From Tetrahymena elliotti 4EA (Eukaryota > Ciliophora > Oligohymenophorea > Hymenostomatida > Tetrahymenidae), in NCBI GenBank assembly GCA_000231825.2, contig JH720301.1, positions 858,874 to 922,873 on the forward strand: DNA of 64,000 nt, read 5' to 3'. The notes under the pieces are model-generated. The model ran no database searches. It saw only the letters and a program-made list of their open reading frames with translations, and was not told where the DNA came from. Below, in pieces: positions 25,104 through 38,900 of this stretch (the stretch's first letter is position 1; each line of letters begins with the position of its first letter). The position numbers and the translations under genes are program-made.

Positions 25104-28100
25104 TCATTTGTTAAAGGTTTTGTTATGGTTGCTGTTATATAAAGCCTGAAGAGTCTTTTAAAAATTACCTCTTTTTTCTTAAATGTAGTTACTTGAATTA
25201 GTTGGCTAAAATCCACTTTTTATAAGCAGACTATTATTATTTTAATTATTTTTAATATCCTATGATAATTATTTTTACTCAATTTAAACTTAATTTTGTT
25301 ATCTATTTGTTTTACTTAAAAAGCTAGGCTTTTTTTTTAATAAAAATTATGAAGAGTCAACTTTTTATTCTTTCTCTTCTGTTTAACAATATACTATATC
25401 GTTTTTTCTTAATTCACCTCCTTGATTTAACCTGAGTTTACTATTATTGTGATTGTAATTAGCACTATTAAAAGAGCTTTGTATCACGTTAGGAGATTGT
25501 TTATTTATTAACATATCTTCTTTTATAATTCTTTTTTTTAAAGGAGATAACTGCTCAAAGCTATTTAAACTTTTATTTATATTTTCCAATTATTAAATAT
25601 CTGCTTTTTTTATTTTAGCTATATTAGAATCTTAACTAAAGTTAAAATTTTGGATTGTATTCTTGAAGTAACTTTTATTTAATAGTGGTATAGAGATATT
25701 ATTTTTTTACAAAATTTATTCATTAGTTTAGTTCTCAGCTTAATTAAAATTGCTTGTATTGGAAACTGATGCGTTTAAATTGGAATTTTATCTATAAAAC
25801 CTATTTTAATCTGTTTGAAGAGGGATGTAGTAATTGTTTGTGATTTAATTTTTGCTTTCTCCTTGCTCTATGGTATTTTATTATAATTGGCTTTCATTTA
25901 ATTTACTAATACCTATCTAATCTAAGTTTTAAATCGACTAGGATGAAACTTTTTAATTTGTGTTATTATTATAAATTCTTTAGATTAGTCTAGAGGTTTA
26001 AATTTTATTCATAGATAGTTGCTATTTATTTTTATTTAAGAAGAAAAGAGGTGACTGATCCTAAGTAGAAATGTTTGCAGGTGGAGTTGTATCTTAACTT
26101 ACATTTAGTATTTTATTGTTAGTAGGTTATGTGTTTTATTTATTTTATTTCTAGAGATAGGTATTGTAGTATTTGCTAAAATCTTCTATTTATCTATTCG
26201 ATTGATTTAATTAACTACTATTTAATACCTCTGAAAAATTATTTTAAGAATTTTCTGTTTATTGATTTGAATTATTTTATTTGAAATTATAATTTATTAT
26301 TTGTGGTTTGAAGCTTTGCTTGAGCAAAAAATGTTATGTTTAATTAAAGTTGCTTATCTTAATTTAATTTTGTGTAACTTTATCATTTGTTAATTCTTAG
26401 GCTCTTTGTGTATTGAAGGTTTATAATAACTAGTTTTTAAAATTCTATTTTTTTTCATAAGATTTATTTAGTTAATTGTTTTCTTAAATCTTGAATGATT
26501 AATTTCCATCTGATTATTTTTTTATAATTATTTTCTCTCTATATTAATTTCCATCTTATTTGATTAAATCTTTTTGAGTAGAATTCATTTGTTTTTCAGA
26601 AGAATCAGCATATTTATTATCTAGGGAATATTTATGAAGAGGGCTCTCAAAATTTTACTTTTGCAAGCTTCTTTGAGATTCATTTTAATTGCTATTTTCT
26701 TTGCTATTCACTCTTTGTACTTCAATAGATGGCTTCAAATTTTATGTAATAGTTTTTATTTATGGTTTCTAATTTATTGGAGACTTATTTGAAATATTTC
26801 TTGAGGATTTTCTGAGAGGTGAAAAGCATAAATTTTGATTTAAAGAGGTGAAAGATTAATTTAATAATCTGGATTTTTGTTATTTATTGTTACTTTATAA
26901 ATCTTGATTAACTAGTGGTATTTTGTATATCTCTTCCTAAGATTTAGATTTATTAAAAGAATTTAGGTTAATAACGCCTATTTATTTTTGAGCAATTTAT
27001 GATTATTCAAAACCTTTTTCTTCTGATAATGGTGCAAGAATCTCGTCATAAATTTTATTTTGTTTATAAAATTCTTACTACTTTTACTGCAATAATTTCT
27101 CTTTTTATTGATTAACTAATTTCTACATAGTTTCTATCTTATTTTTTAAAGTGTCCAAAGGCAATCCATTTAAGTAATCTCCCTTTTATTAAGATTTAAT
27201 CTATGCGTTAGGGGATTTATCTTAGCTAGATGTCTGCTACTCTGAATATTCTTTATAAATTTTATTAATTAAATTCTGATTTTGTTAAGCTGCCAATTAT
27301 TGAATATGTAGAATATTATTTTAAGACTTTTATATCTAATTTATATCATTGTGATTTTTGGTTGTTGGATGATTATTTTATTTTTTCTATTTTTCATTTA
27401 CAATTTATTGTTCCTAGTTTAAATCTAAATTGCTTGAGCTATAAAATTTAGCTTTCTATTGCCAATTAAGCTAAAAATTATTTTAATTTTAAGGAGCTTC
27501 AGTAGGTTTAGAAACTGGAGAATTAAATACATCAATTGTACGCTTTTTATTCTTAGATCTTACAAATTTATCACCAAAAAGAGTTTTATTAGGTTCTATA
27601 TCATTAGAAGAAATAACTTTTTAAGAAATAGACTTCTATTTTTCTAGTCTATCTGGTGAATAATTGTATTTTTTCATTTATGCCATCCTATACTTTTAAT
27701 AGTACTCTTTAAACCTATCAAATATTATGTTATTATATCCACTTTATGTGTAGTCATTCATATCCTTAAAAGGGTTCTTTTGCAGGAATTCTGAAAAAGT
27801 AATAACTTACTTATGTTTCGAAGGAGAGTTAGAACTCCCAAAATTAGTTGAATAATTACTCCCTTAATATTATTCCTATAAGCATCTTTCTTTGCTGTAA
27901 GAATCATAAAGTCTCTAAATACTGTTACAGACCAGCTAATTTGACAAGTTTTAACGATGAGTTTCAAATTAACCACTTCTTGCCTTATATAAGTTAAAAA
28001 TGTTAAAAGGATTTCCTTACTTATCTCTCCAACTTTCTATATCTACCCCACGTATGATTAAATCATCATCAGCATTTTACCATACATTGTGTGTAAAACT

Positions 28101-28541
28101 ACTCTGACTGCTTTATTCATCATAAGAATCAGTATTATCCTATAATTTCTCCTAAACCGAATCCAACTCTAATTATTCTAATTCTTCTATGTAGGAATCA
28201 GACTTTTTTGGGATCTTTTAATTTTCAAGATATGAGCATTATTTAGATTAATTGGCTAATACATATGAAAATGTAGCTTGATTACTAATACAGTCATTAG
28301 AGCAATCTTTTGGAGTTATTGATTGATTAATTAAAGAACTCTTTCCTTCAAAACTAGACTTTGAGCCCTTATTAAAAGATGTTAAGCTAATTGTATTCTC
28401 AGTTTTCTGATTGTTGCAGCTAAATAGGGTAGTTTTACCTGTTTCATCTCCACTTTAAACTATCTTTTGAAGAGATAAATTATATTAAGTTTAACCTGAT
28501 ACATTATCATGAGTCTGGTTATCAGTTATAATGTAATTCAT
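25104..28541 (-). CDS. Asn/Gln/Ser-rich hypothetical protein, 1145 aa, single exon
   Basis: Open for 1146 codons without an intron, start MNYIITDNQTHDNVSGQT, stop TGA at 25106-25104. The N-terminal third is the most sequence-like: SYIEELEQLELDSVQEKL, VDIESWRDKQGNPFN, ITFSEFLQKNPFKDMNDY and FDRFKEYYQKYRMAQMKK. The remainder is dominated by Asn, Gln and Ser with scattered Lys, prion-like in composition, and includes a possible short coiled coil (KIETMQKLVNQQKEKLLQQ). No signal peptide, membrane segment or known domain is seen. Such proteins are frequent in Tetrahymena; function unknown. Divergent from the two-pass membrane gene at 29965, with a 1.4-kb shared upstream region. Confidence 0.78.
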
Positions 28542-29964
28542 CCTTACTTATTGTATTTGTTTGATAGAAAATAATAATTTAAACACTATTACAATAATCT
28601 TAATTTTTACTATTTATTATACACTAATTTTACTAACAATTGCTTATTAATTATTTTTTTTACACTTTTAACATTAAAGTATTTCTTAAACAAAGTTATC
28701 AATTATTTGATACAAACTAAACCATTATTTTTTCTTGTTACTTCTGAATGTAATAAAAATAAGAATGCCTAAAAGCTTACTATCAAGTATATAAATAATT
28801 TTAAGTAGTACAAAAGATATTTAAGTATTTATTTATGAAATTTTCTGTTTAAGTTAATGACTGTCAATTTTTTATTGATTGTAAAGATTGTTATAGAGTG
28901 CATAATTATCATAATTTTTTGAATCAATCAAATTACTTATTTCTCATTTTTTAAATTATTTTGAAAAATTTATCAAAGTAACCTGAAAAAGAAAAAAATT
29001 AATAAAAATTCTAATTATTTACAAAATCTCTAACTTAAAATCTACAAAGATCTTTAAATTAAATTAGGTTATAATTTATTAAATTCAGTTTTTGTTACTA
29101 TTATTATCTATTTTCATTTCTCATTTTTAACAAAATAAAATGAATTTATCCAATTAGTTTACCAAATTTTCTTTAAAATTCAAAAAATAAACAACTATTT
29201 AATAGAAAGGAATTGTAATAAAACTTTCTAATAAAACAAATGATTCAATGAAATATAAAAATTTATATTATCTTTTGATAATAAAAAATAACTTTATAAT
29301 TTCTTTGAATAAACTCATACTTGATGATTTGTTGAGTCCGATGCTAACAATTTACTTTTCAGAATCTCAATAGAGTTTATTTTTTGCAGAATTTCTAAAT
29401 ACAATATGTCTAAGTACGAATGATTGAACATAAAAAACATAACTAGAAAGAGTACATTTTTATTGATATTTATATTAAATCAAATTTTAAAGATTTTTTT
29501 GCATGGTATTATTAATATTAATCTTATTTTTGTAACTATAAATTTAGAAAATGTAATAAAAATCAAAAGCTTTAATTTTTAAACTCAATCTGTATGGAAA
29601 CAAATTAAATGAGATAATTAAGTTACAAATGAAAGAAAGATAATTACTGAGAGTAAAAGTAAAATAGAAAATCTTATTCTCTTGTAGTACATTTTTAAGC
29701 AATTAAAGATAGAATATATTTACAAAAAAAAGGATTCGAAAGAATTGGTGGATGAGCTTGAGCATTAAAGCTATTAAAATCAAAATGAATAAATGAACAA
29801 ATATTGAAATAGCATTAAGAGTTTGAATACTAAAATTAATTATGTTAAGAAATATTATTTATTATATATAAATTTATACAAAGTTGTGAGTTGACTAATA
29901 ATACTTAGTTAGAGCAAATATATTAAAAAATAATTAAGAAATTTATTAAATTGTAGTAACAAAA
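28542..29964. other. Divergent intergenic region
   Basis: 1.4 kb between divergent starts, expected to contain two promoters. AT-rich, no coding frame with convincing composition and no RNA gene recognised. Confidence 0.45.
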
Positions 29965-32425
29965 ATGAAAAGATTTGATATTTTTGGAAGTTAAATATAA
30001 TTTAGATTCTAGAGTCAAAAATCATACACAACTGCTTTAGGATTCTTTTTTACTATTGCGATAGCTTGTGTAGTTATACTTAGATTAATAATTCTGCTTA
30101 ATGACATCTATGTAAGAGCTGATCCTACTGTTTTATAAAAGGAGAGGTAAGTTGATTCTCCTGAAAAATTTATAATGAATAATTATACTTTACCTTTTGC
30201 TTTTGGATTATAAGATGGAGTCACACAAAATCACTACATAGATCCTTCTATTTATAATGTTGTAGCTTTCTAATTAACTAAATATTAAACATAAGATGAG
30301 TTTGGTTAACCATAGGTTTAGTTTAAGCAGACCAACGCAACTGTTTAATAATGTTCAAAAGATAACTTTTAAAATCCTAAGACTCAGGATAAATTTTTAG
30401 CCTTACCATACAATAATTTGTATTGTCTTGACCCTCAATTTGAAGAAGAAATTGAAGGAGATTATTCAGAGCCAGATTTTTAATATTTTGTTATTTAAAT
30501 TTATCCATGCAATGGATAGGGTTGTGGCAATACAAAATCATTGAGCAAAAGCTTTTTTGCTATTTATTTTTAAGATGTAATAATTAGCCCAGATAACAAA
30601 GATGAGCCATTCAAATTTTACAATAGAGATTTATTTTGGATTACTTCTACTTCTTCACCCAGAGAAATAACTATGTATTTCCGAAATAATTACATAGAAA
30701 GTGATTTTGGATGGGTTACATCTGATATTCAAACAAAAAGGCATATAAGTTTTAGCAATCAAGATGTTTCTGTAATACTTTTTAATATTATTTTTTATTT
30801 GATTTGATATTGATAATCTTATTTTTAGTCAAATATGCTAACTTTTCATTTATTTTTAATAAAAATTAATTGAATTTTAAAAATTTAACCTCAATAACAA
30901 ACGATTAAATAATTTTAAATTAAATAACTACTAGTTTATATCAGATACTTAATACTTTGTTCAGCTAGTGTTAAGATTTGAAAAATAAAAAGAAAATGTT
31001 TATTAGAGAAAATACAAAAATCTCACAAATGTTGTTTCGGAAATAGGAGGATTTACTTAGTCAATGCTAGCTATTGGTTTTATTTTATGTACTACACTCT
31101 CTGATCTTATGCTAAGTAAATCAATACTGAAATAGGCATTTAATTTTAAGAAATCTAAAAAAGATAATCCTTACAGATAAACATTTTAAACATAAAAAAA
31201 TATTTAAAAAAATCTTAACTCAAATAAGCAAGTTAGATATAAGAATAATATTGAAAAAAGTAATTATAAAGCAGATGTTAGTCAGACATATGAAGTAGAG
31301 AGAAAAGATTATTAAGATAATTTAAAAAAGAAAAAATCAGAGGTAAAGTATGATGCTACAAGAAGCAACTTTCAAAATTAAACAAATATTGATAATTCTT
31401 AAATACCACTCACTTTTTAGAAAGATCTAAATTAGTTTAAAAAATAAAATAGTTTAGCTCTATTGAGTACAATTATTAAGAAAAAATCTGCAGTCTTCGA
31501 GCCAGAAAAATAAGCTTAAAATGAACACAAATCTGTAATGTAGGATGATAATGGAGAAAAAACAATTGAATTAAATAATTAGAATTAAAAAAATTAACCT
31601 GAAATAAATAATGAGTAATTTAAAAAGCTTCTAAGTTAAGAAACAAGTAGCATGGAATTAAGTATAATTGATTATATAAAATATTTCTTTTGGCCTTTTG
31701 GGGAGATAAAAAAGAAGAAAAAAATAATTGATTACAGTATTTAGAAGTTATACTACCATTTAGATGTCATATACATTGTAAATAAACTTTTAGAAGTAGA
31801 TAAGCTAAAACAGCTAATCATGGATCATGACTAAATATAACTTTTTGAATATATCTCGAAGCCAGTCATTTATGAAGATGATATCTTTTAATAATAAAAT
31901 GAACTAAATTAGTCAGAGTAATAATAAGAAAAATATAATATTTTGTATCAGGATAAAAGATCAGAAATAGAAAAAATATAAGATGCATATAAATCTTATT
32001 AAAGCTTAACAAATCGTTAAAATTTATCAGCTTTGGATAAAAAAATACTAAATCATTTGGATCCTCAACTGCTTAATTTATTTAATTACAAAGAAGAAAA
32101 AATTCCAAACCATAATGAATATCTTGAAAACTCGAAAATCGTGAATATCAATTAAAATAGCTTAAATTCACCCTTAAATCAAAATGAAATACAGAAATAA
32201 AGTATTCATAATAATGCTTTGTAAAATGTTAAACCAGGCATCAATTTAATTTAGATTAATAGCCCTAGATCAGAAAACTTAAGCAATTTTTATGAAAATG
32301 TTAACTTTGATGAATAAATTCCAATAGAAGGAAATTAAGTTAGTAGTGCAAATTAGTATGATACATTGACCCCCTAAAATATTCATAAATTCTAGCAATC
32401 ACTTATCACTAAAACAAAATTTTGA
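29965..32425 (+). CDS. Two-pass membrane protein, ciliate family, copy A
   Basis: Exons 29965-30771 and 30935-32425, intron 163 bp, 765 aa. Starts MKRFDIFGSQIQFRFQSQ. Membrane segment 1 is about residues 22-46 (ALGFFFTIAIACVVILRLII). A non-cytosolic domain of about 250 residues follows, with four Cys conserved in all copies (QQCSKDN, LYCLDP, PCNGQGC) and blocks ERQVDSPEKF, NRDLFWITS and MYFRNNYIESDFGWVTSD. Segment 2 is near residues 305-328 (GGFTQSMLAIGFILCTTLSD). The cytosolic tail is Asn/Gln/Lys-rich but keeps SMELSIIDYIKYFFWPFG and LYYHLDVIYIVNKLLEVDKL before an acidic end. The single intron is at the same codon in all four copies. Topology recalls Erv41/46-type proteins, but no signature is shared, so function is unknown. 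Copy B follows 471 bp downstream. Confidence 0.85.
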
Positions 32426-32896
32426 TCCATATTATTTACTAAAATCCATATCAATTTAATAATTAATTCATTAAACTATCATAAATTAAACAAAAAAGCA
32501 ATCAAATTTTTTGTTTGTTTTTCTTTTTTGAAAGTGTAATTATTTTTAAATATTAATAATACTTTTCTCTCCCTTCAATAACAATATCAGCTTTTTGTAT
32601 TTTTCATATGATTTCATATTTATCAAAAGATATAATGAGGGAGGAATGAAAAATTATTGATAGATTTTTGTTAATCTTTTAAAATATTCTGGAAAGGTAA
32701 GATTCATGTTTATGGTAAATCTAAAGAATTCTTATTTTGTTTACTCTATGATTCATGCTAATATTAATTTCAAATTTTAAAACAAGCAAGATTCAATTTT
32801 ATTTTTTTGAGGACAATCCTGAAATTAATATCGAAAATAAATAAATAATTATATTAAGAATCAAAAAATTATTTAAATTTATACAACAATCAAAAA
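32426..32896. other. Spacer between copies A and B
   Basis: 471 bp of AT-rich DNA; no gene recognised. The last bases before copy B (ACAATCAAAAAATG) resemble those before copy A (TAACAAAAATG). Confidence 0.5.
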
Positions 32897-35343
32897 ATGA
32901 AAAGATTTGATATTTTTGGAAGTCAGATTAAATTTAGATTCTAAGGTTAAAAATCCTATACTACTTCTTTAGGGCTCTTCTTTACCTTTATGATAGCATG
33001 TGTAATTATACTTAGATTTGTCATTCTTCTCAATGAAATTTACACAAGAGTAGATCCTGTAGTTTTATATAAAGAGAGGTAAGTAGATTCTCCAAAAAAG
33101 TTTGTAATGAATAACTTTACTTTCCCTTTTGCTTTTGGTATGCAAGACTAAACTACTCAAAATCATTACATAGATCCTTCAATTTACAGAGTTGTTGCAT
33201 TCTAGAATACAAAAACAACAGTCTATGATGAAAAAGGATAACCTTAGGTTTTATTTAAGTAGACTAATGCTATTGTATAAAGGTGTTCACAAGATAATTT
33301 CTAAAACCCAAATACTTAAGATTCATTTTTAAAACTACCATTTTTAAATTTATACTGTATCCATCCTGAATTTTAAGAAGTTATGGAAGGTGATTATTCA
33401 TAACCTGATTTTCAACACTTTGTTATATAAATTTTCCCTTGTACAGGATAAGGATGCGGAGATACCGCAACTCTTGGCAAAGGTTTTTTTGCTATCTATT
33501 TTTAGGATGCAATAGTTAGTCCAGATAATAAAGACGAACCTTTTAAATTTTACAACAGAGACTTATTTTGGATTACTTCTACTTCTTCTCCCAGAGAGAT
33601 AACTATGTATTTTAGAAATAATTACATAGAAAGTGATTATGGATGGGTTACATCTGATGTTGAAACAGTGAGGCATATTAGCTATAGTAACTAAGATGTT
33701 TCAGTAATGAGTAGTTTATATTTTAAAAATTTAACTTCAACTCTATCAATATATTTGTTGATTTGATCTTATTTTAATTAGTGAAAAAAATTGATTTCCC
33801 CAAAAAAATAAGAATTGCATTTTTAAAAAAGTTCTTAACAAAATATTTATCACAAATTTATTAATTTTGATTTCATAATTTTTAAAAGTTTACATCAGAA
33901 ACAGATTATTTTGTTCAACTTGTTATGAGGTTTGAAAAATAAAGAGAAAGTGTTTATTCTAGAAAATATAAGAATCTTACAAATGTTATTTCTGAAATAG
34001 GAGGATTTACTTAATCCATGCTTGCTATTGGTTTTATTATATGTACAACTCTTTCCGATTTAATGCTAAGCAAATCAATTATTAATGATTAATTTAATTT
34101 TAAGATTTCAACAATTAATGAAAATGCAAAAAATAATTAACATAAAGAACATCTTAAATCTTTGTAAATCAGCCTAAGCAATAATGACCAATCTAAAAAA
34201 GCTAATTAAAATGATAATCTTAGATAAGTTATTAAAGATAGTTTTTCAGAAATCAAATAAAAGGATAAATAAATAAACATAAATGAAAAAAATCACATAA
34301 AACATGATTTTAGTTCATTCAATAATTAATATTTACATTCAATAGAATAACTACCAAAAAAATCAAAAGAGTAGAACCTTCCTAGTAAACCAAAAAGTAT
34401 TGCTACTTTAAATTCTATTATTAAGAGAAAATCAACAACCTAACCTGCAGAAAACTAAATCATAAATGAAATAAAATCCTATCAAAGCTAGAAAGATAAA
34501 ACAGGAAAATCACCAATGTAAACGAAAAGTGCAAATCCTAAAATTGAAAATTAGCAATTTAAAAAACTTTTAAATTAGGAAACAAGTAGTATGGAATTTA
34601 GTATTATTGATTACATAAAGTATTTCTTTTGGCCATTTGGTGAGATCAAGAAAAAAAAGAAAATGATAGATTACAGTATTTAGAAGCTTTACTACCATCT
34701 AGATGTGATATATATTGTTAAAAAGCTTTTAGAGGTAGATAAGTTAAAGTAGCTAATTATGGATCAAGATTAAATCTAGCTGTTTGAATATATTTCGAAG
34801 CCAGTTATATCTGAAGAAGAAGTTTTTGGAGTATAAGATAAAAATAACTAAAAGAAATAAAATGAAAAATATAGTATTTTGTATGAAGATAACAGATCAG
34901 AAAAATAGAAGATATAAGAAGCATATATATCTTATTAAAATATTGTTAATCGTAATGACCTCTCCATTTTAGATAAGAAAATTCTAAATCATCTTGATCC
35001 CCATCTTTTAACTTTGTTCGATGATAAACAAAATGATTAGGCAGACTAAAATAGCTAAGTCTAAAATACTCAAAATGTAACAGCTACTTACAATAATATG
35101 AGCATATTCCATAATCTAAATAATGAGTAAAGATAAGATGGTGATAAAAATATCTCTTTGTTTTAAAACTAATTTAGTATTACACAAATCCCATAAAATA
35201 TAAACCCCACATCTGAAGAATAAAGTAATTTTTTTGATAACATAAATCTTGATGAATAGACTCCTCACGAAATAATTAATCCGTAAAAATTAGTCAACTA
35301 TGAAATGGATTTATCTAAAAATTAAATGAATTTTCAATATTGA
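32897..35343 (+). CDS. Two-pass membrane protein, ciliate family, copy B
   Basis: Exons 32897-33703 and 33889-35343, intron 185 bp, 753 aa. Exon 1 is exactly as long as in copies A and C (807 nt). Closest to copy A: MKRFDIFGSQIKFRFQGQ, ERQVDSPKKFVMN, NRDLFWITSTSSPREITMYF and GWVTSDVETVRHISYS. The four Cys are kept (QRCSQDN, LYCIHP, PCTGQGC). Segment 2 reads GGFTQSMLAIGFIICTTLSD. The tail keeps SMEFSIIDYIKYFFWPFG and YYHLDVIYIVKKLLEVDKLK. Differences concentrate in the Asn/Gln-rich tail, so the membrane-proximal domains are under stronger constraint. Tandem after copy A and convergent with the giant surface-protein gene, whose stop is about 650 bp away. Confidence 0.85.
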
Positions 35344-35991
35344 AATCAAATCTTTATCAATAAATTTAAAAAAGAAGAAATAGAAAATAAACTTTTATTA
35401 TTTTATCAACAAACTGTATTATTTATTATATTCTTTAAATTCTTAATAATTTTTTTGTGAAATTAGTTTTTATTTAACATTCACTTTAAATTAAATATTC
35501 ACTTTTAAAATAGTATTTAATAAACAATTAATAAAAGTTAGTCTATGAAATAAAAATACTGAAAATTAAATTGATTTTCTAAGAAGAAAAGAAAAAGATT
35601 TAATAAATTTAAAAAATATATAGATATTTACTCATATACAATTAATAAATATGAAAGGATTCATTTTTAAGATTCAAACATTTTCAATTTTGGAATCACT
35701 CATTTGTGTTTTTAAGTTAAAAAAAATAAAAATAGATAATCAATAATTAAAAAAATGAATTACAAAATGCTTAAATAAAAATTATTAATGTAGAAAGAAT
35801 CAATATTCATATGTAGGCTTCAGCTAAAAAAATAATAATTATTATGAACTAAATTAATTGTAAAATATTTAAACAAAAAAGTTTTGTTCATTTAGAAAGA
35901 ATAAATAGAATTAAAAATTGTTTGAAATATTTTTTACAAAGAAAATAAAAAAATAAATTGTTGCTAAATTTAATTATTTTTTTTAAAAATT
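35344..35991. other. Convergent intergenic region
   Basis: 648 bp between the end of copy B and the end of the minus-strand surface-protein gene; AT-rich, nothing recognised. Confidence 0.5.
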
Positions 35992-38900
35992 TCAAAAGTT
36001 TTAATCAAAATCTAAATTTTCAGGCATGTAGTCTTCCTCTGGATCTAAATCTAGCACTTCTTCATTATTTGGATCTAGTATTGTAGGATCATATCTTTAT
36101 CCCTTTTCTCCAAAGTATATTTCTGATACTCCTCCCTAATATACATCTCCTTGCATAGAATTTGCTTAGAAATTAGAAGAATTAGTGAGCTATCTTTAGA
36201 TTTTCTTCTTCTTCTTTTTGGCGATATTCTTTCTAGAGTTTTAGGAGGAATGGACATTTGTTTCTATTCTTTGCAAATAAATTTTTTCTAACCCCTTGAG
36301 CTTATTTATATCAACAGTAGGAATTTTATATGTTATATTTGAATTAGAAGGTGAATTTCCTTTAGATCTACTGCTCATATTACCCCTGTTAACTTAATTA
36401 AAGCTTATTTGGGAATCTTAGTTTTTAAAACTCTTAAAAAATTAATTTTGTTGTTAATCTTAAGATTTAGCAGTCTATGAATATGATTTGTTTATGTCAT
36501 CAAAATTTTGAATGAACAACTAATCTTTTTGGATAAAGCTTGAATTCTATAAATCTTGATCTAAATTTCCATTATCGTTAGAGTTAGCTTAACTAAAATT
36601 GTTACTTTATCCTTAAAATTTATATTATGTTGAATGATTTTTATCAGCAACAGGTCTACTCTAATTTTAAGAAAGAGAATTTCTAGCTTAATTCAATTAG
36701 TTTGCAGAGCTGATTAAACCATTTCTATCATTTAATTAGTTTATGTTATGCACTGAAACATTTGATGTACTTTATTGCAATCCTTATTGTTTCTGTTTAC
36801 TTTGAGGTGGTTTACTAGAAATATTCCTTGTATTATTCATTAGAGCTTGACTTTAGCTGCTTGGGACATTTCTGTTCAACTAACCTAAGCTTTATTAAAT
36901 TAGTTGATTATCTAAACTTTGCACTGGCTAGAAGCCTTATACAAGAAAATTTTCTTCATATCTTTAGTTAAGAATATTGAAGTCTGAAGGACTGATTTCA
37001 TTGAAATTAACTTCACCCTCACTAGCTGTATGCAAACTTTCATCAGAATCATAAATCTAATTCTAAACAATAAATTAATATAAAATATTACTTTAACAAA
37101 TTCTTACTATGTCACTCTTTCCAGTTTTTGAATTTTTGTTTTTTTGATTTTCATTTGCTTTGTCCTCTTCCAAAGTTCCAAACAAACTGTTCTTTTGTGG
37201 GGCTTTAACTTTTTAAGAATTAAGATTTCTATCTTTTTCAGGACTAATGAATTTTTTGTCTTTAATTTCGTTTGAATCTTAATTTTATAAATCTGCATCT
37301 AAATCTTCTATCACAGGCATAATTCTCTCCACTTTATTTTCATCAGAAATTTAAACCTAAAATAAGAAATAAAAAATTAAATTTGCTTTAAACTTTTATT
37401 GAAATTTTTACATCATTTGGCTTTTAAGATTTTCCTTCAATTTTCTTTGAATTTGAATTAGCTCCTTCATCATCAGAAGTTCCTAATAGATTCTTCTTTT
37501 CTTTGGAATTCTTTTTATTATTTTCTCCTTTTGTAGCATCCGTTTTCCTATTGTTATCATTGTTATTACCATCCTTATTGTCACTTTGATCTTTAGATTA
37601 TTGATTATTTTTGCTATTGTCATTCTAATCTTTCTCTGGATGATTATAATAGAACAGCATATCTTCACCATCACTTGCTTGTTTATTCTTATCCTAATCA
37701 GAATTTATACTTTTATCATTTTATCCTTCTTTGCTGTTGCTTTCCTTATCAGTTGTTTTATTATTATTATTATCTTTATTTTAATCATTCTTTTCATCGT
37801 TTTTATGATTTTTTTTATCAGCAGCACTGTCATTATTTTGCTTATCTTTATTATTATCTTTACCAGCTTTATTTTGATTCTCATCTTTCTTACTTTAACT
37901 TTCATCTATTTTACTACTATTCTTATTTTAATTACTTTCTTCTTCTTCCTTACTATAGTTTTCATCAATTTTATCTCCATTCTTGTTTGCAATAATATTT
38001 TGGTTATCTAAATTATTTTCAGTATCATTTTTTATTTAGTTTTAATCAATTTTATTGTTATTTTTATCATTTTAATTGTTATTTTCACTAATTTAATTAC
38101 TATCTTTACCTGAACTCTTTCCATTTTGATTAGAAACTTGACTTTGATCGTTTTAATTATTTCCTGTCTTATTGATAGCAGCTGCTCCAGAGACTTCTTT
38201 AACAGATGAATTATCAACATTTTAACTTGATTTTAATTTGGAGTTATTGTCACTTGATTATTACTAAGTTTAATTCTTATTTATTTCTGATGATTTAACT
38301 CCATCCTTATTTATGCTTGAGTCTTTATTATCATTATTTTTTTTACTTCCAATAGCTGCTGCAGCTGCAAGAGTAGCTACCTATCCTGATATTAAAGAAC
38401 TTCCAACTAATTTTTATGCTTTTTAGTTAAAACTTTTCTCGTTTTATTGTTAGGAATATAAATTTTGGCTTATTTCCTCTCCATCTTCGCTATGTTCATC
38501 CTCTTAAATATCAACTCCCATGCTTACATTTCTCATTCCATACTTATCTTATTGATCATAATAAATTGTATGACTTTAGCCTAACTTGGAAGGAATTTAG
38601 TCTCCTCTATTATTGCTTATACTGTTTCTAAATTCGTTTTATTTGTTGAAATTATTATTTCTTTGATTCTCAATATCTTATTAATCACCAAGCTAGATAA
38701 TTCCATTTTTATTGAAACCTTACCCAACCATTTTTTTCATGGATTAGTTCTGCATATCATCGTCATCATAAAACTCTTCATCTTCTAAAGAATTTTCAAT
38801 TATAGGAGGGAAATCTAAATAAATTTTTATTTCAATATTAATATTTATTTAAGTTTAGAATAAGTTACTTTTATGATCAAATATGGGTGCAAGATGTTTC

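Noticed and set aside
37586..38011. Plus-strand open frame of strongly hydrophobic residues (Ile/Phe/Leu-rich)
   Set aside because: It is the complement of the Asn/Asp/Lys-rich tail of the surface protein on the minus strand; AAT and GAT codons read backwards give Ile, hence false membrane-like sequence.
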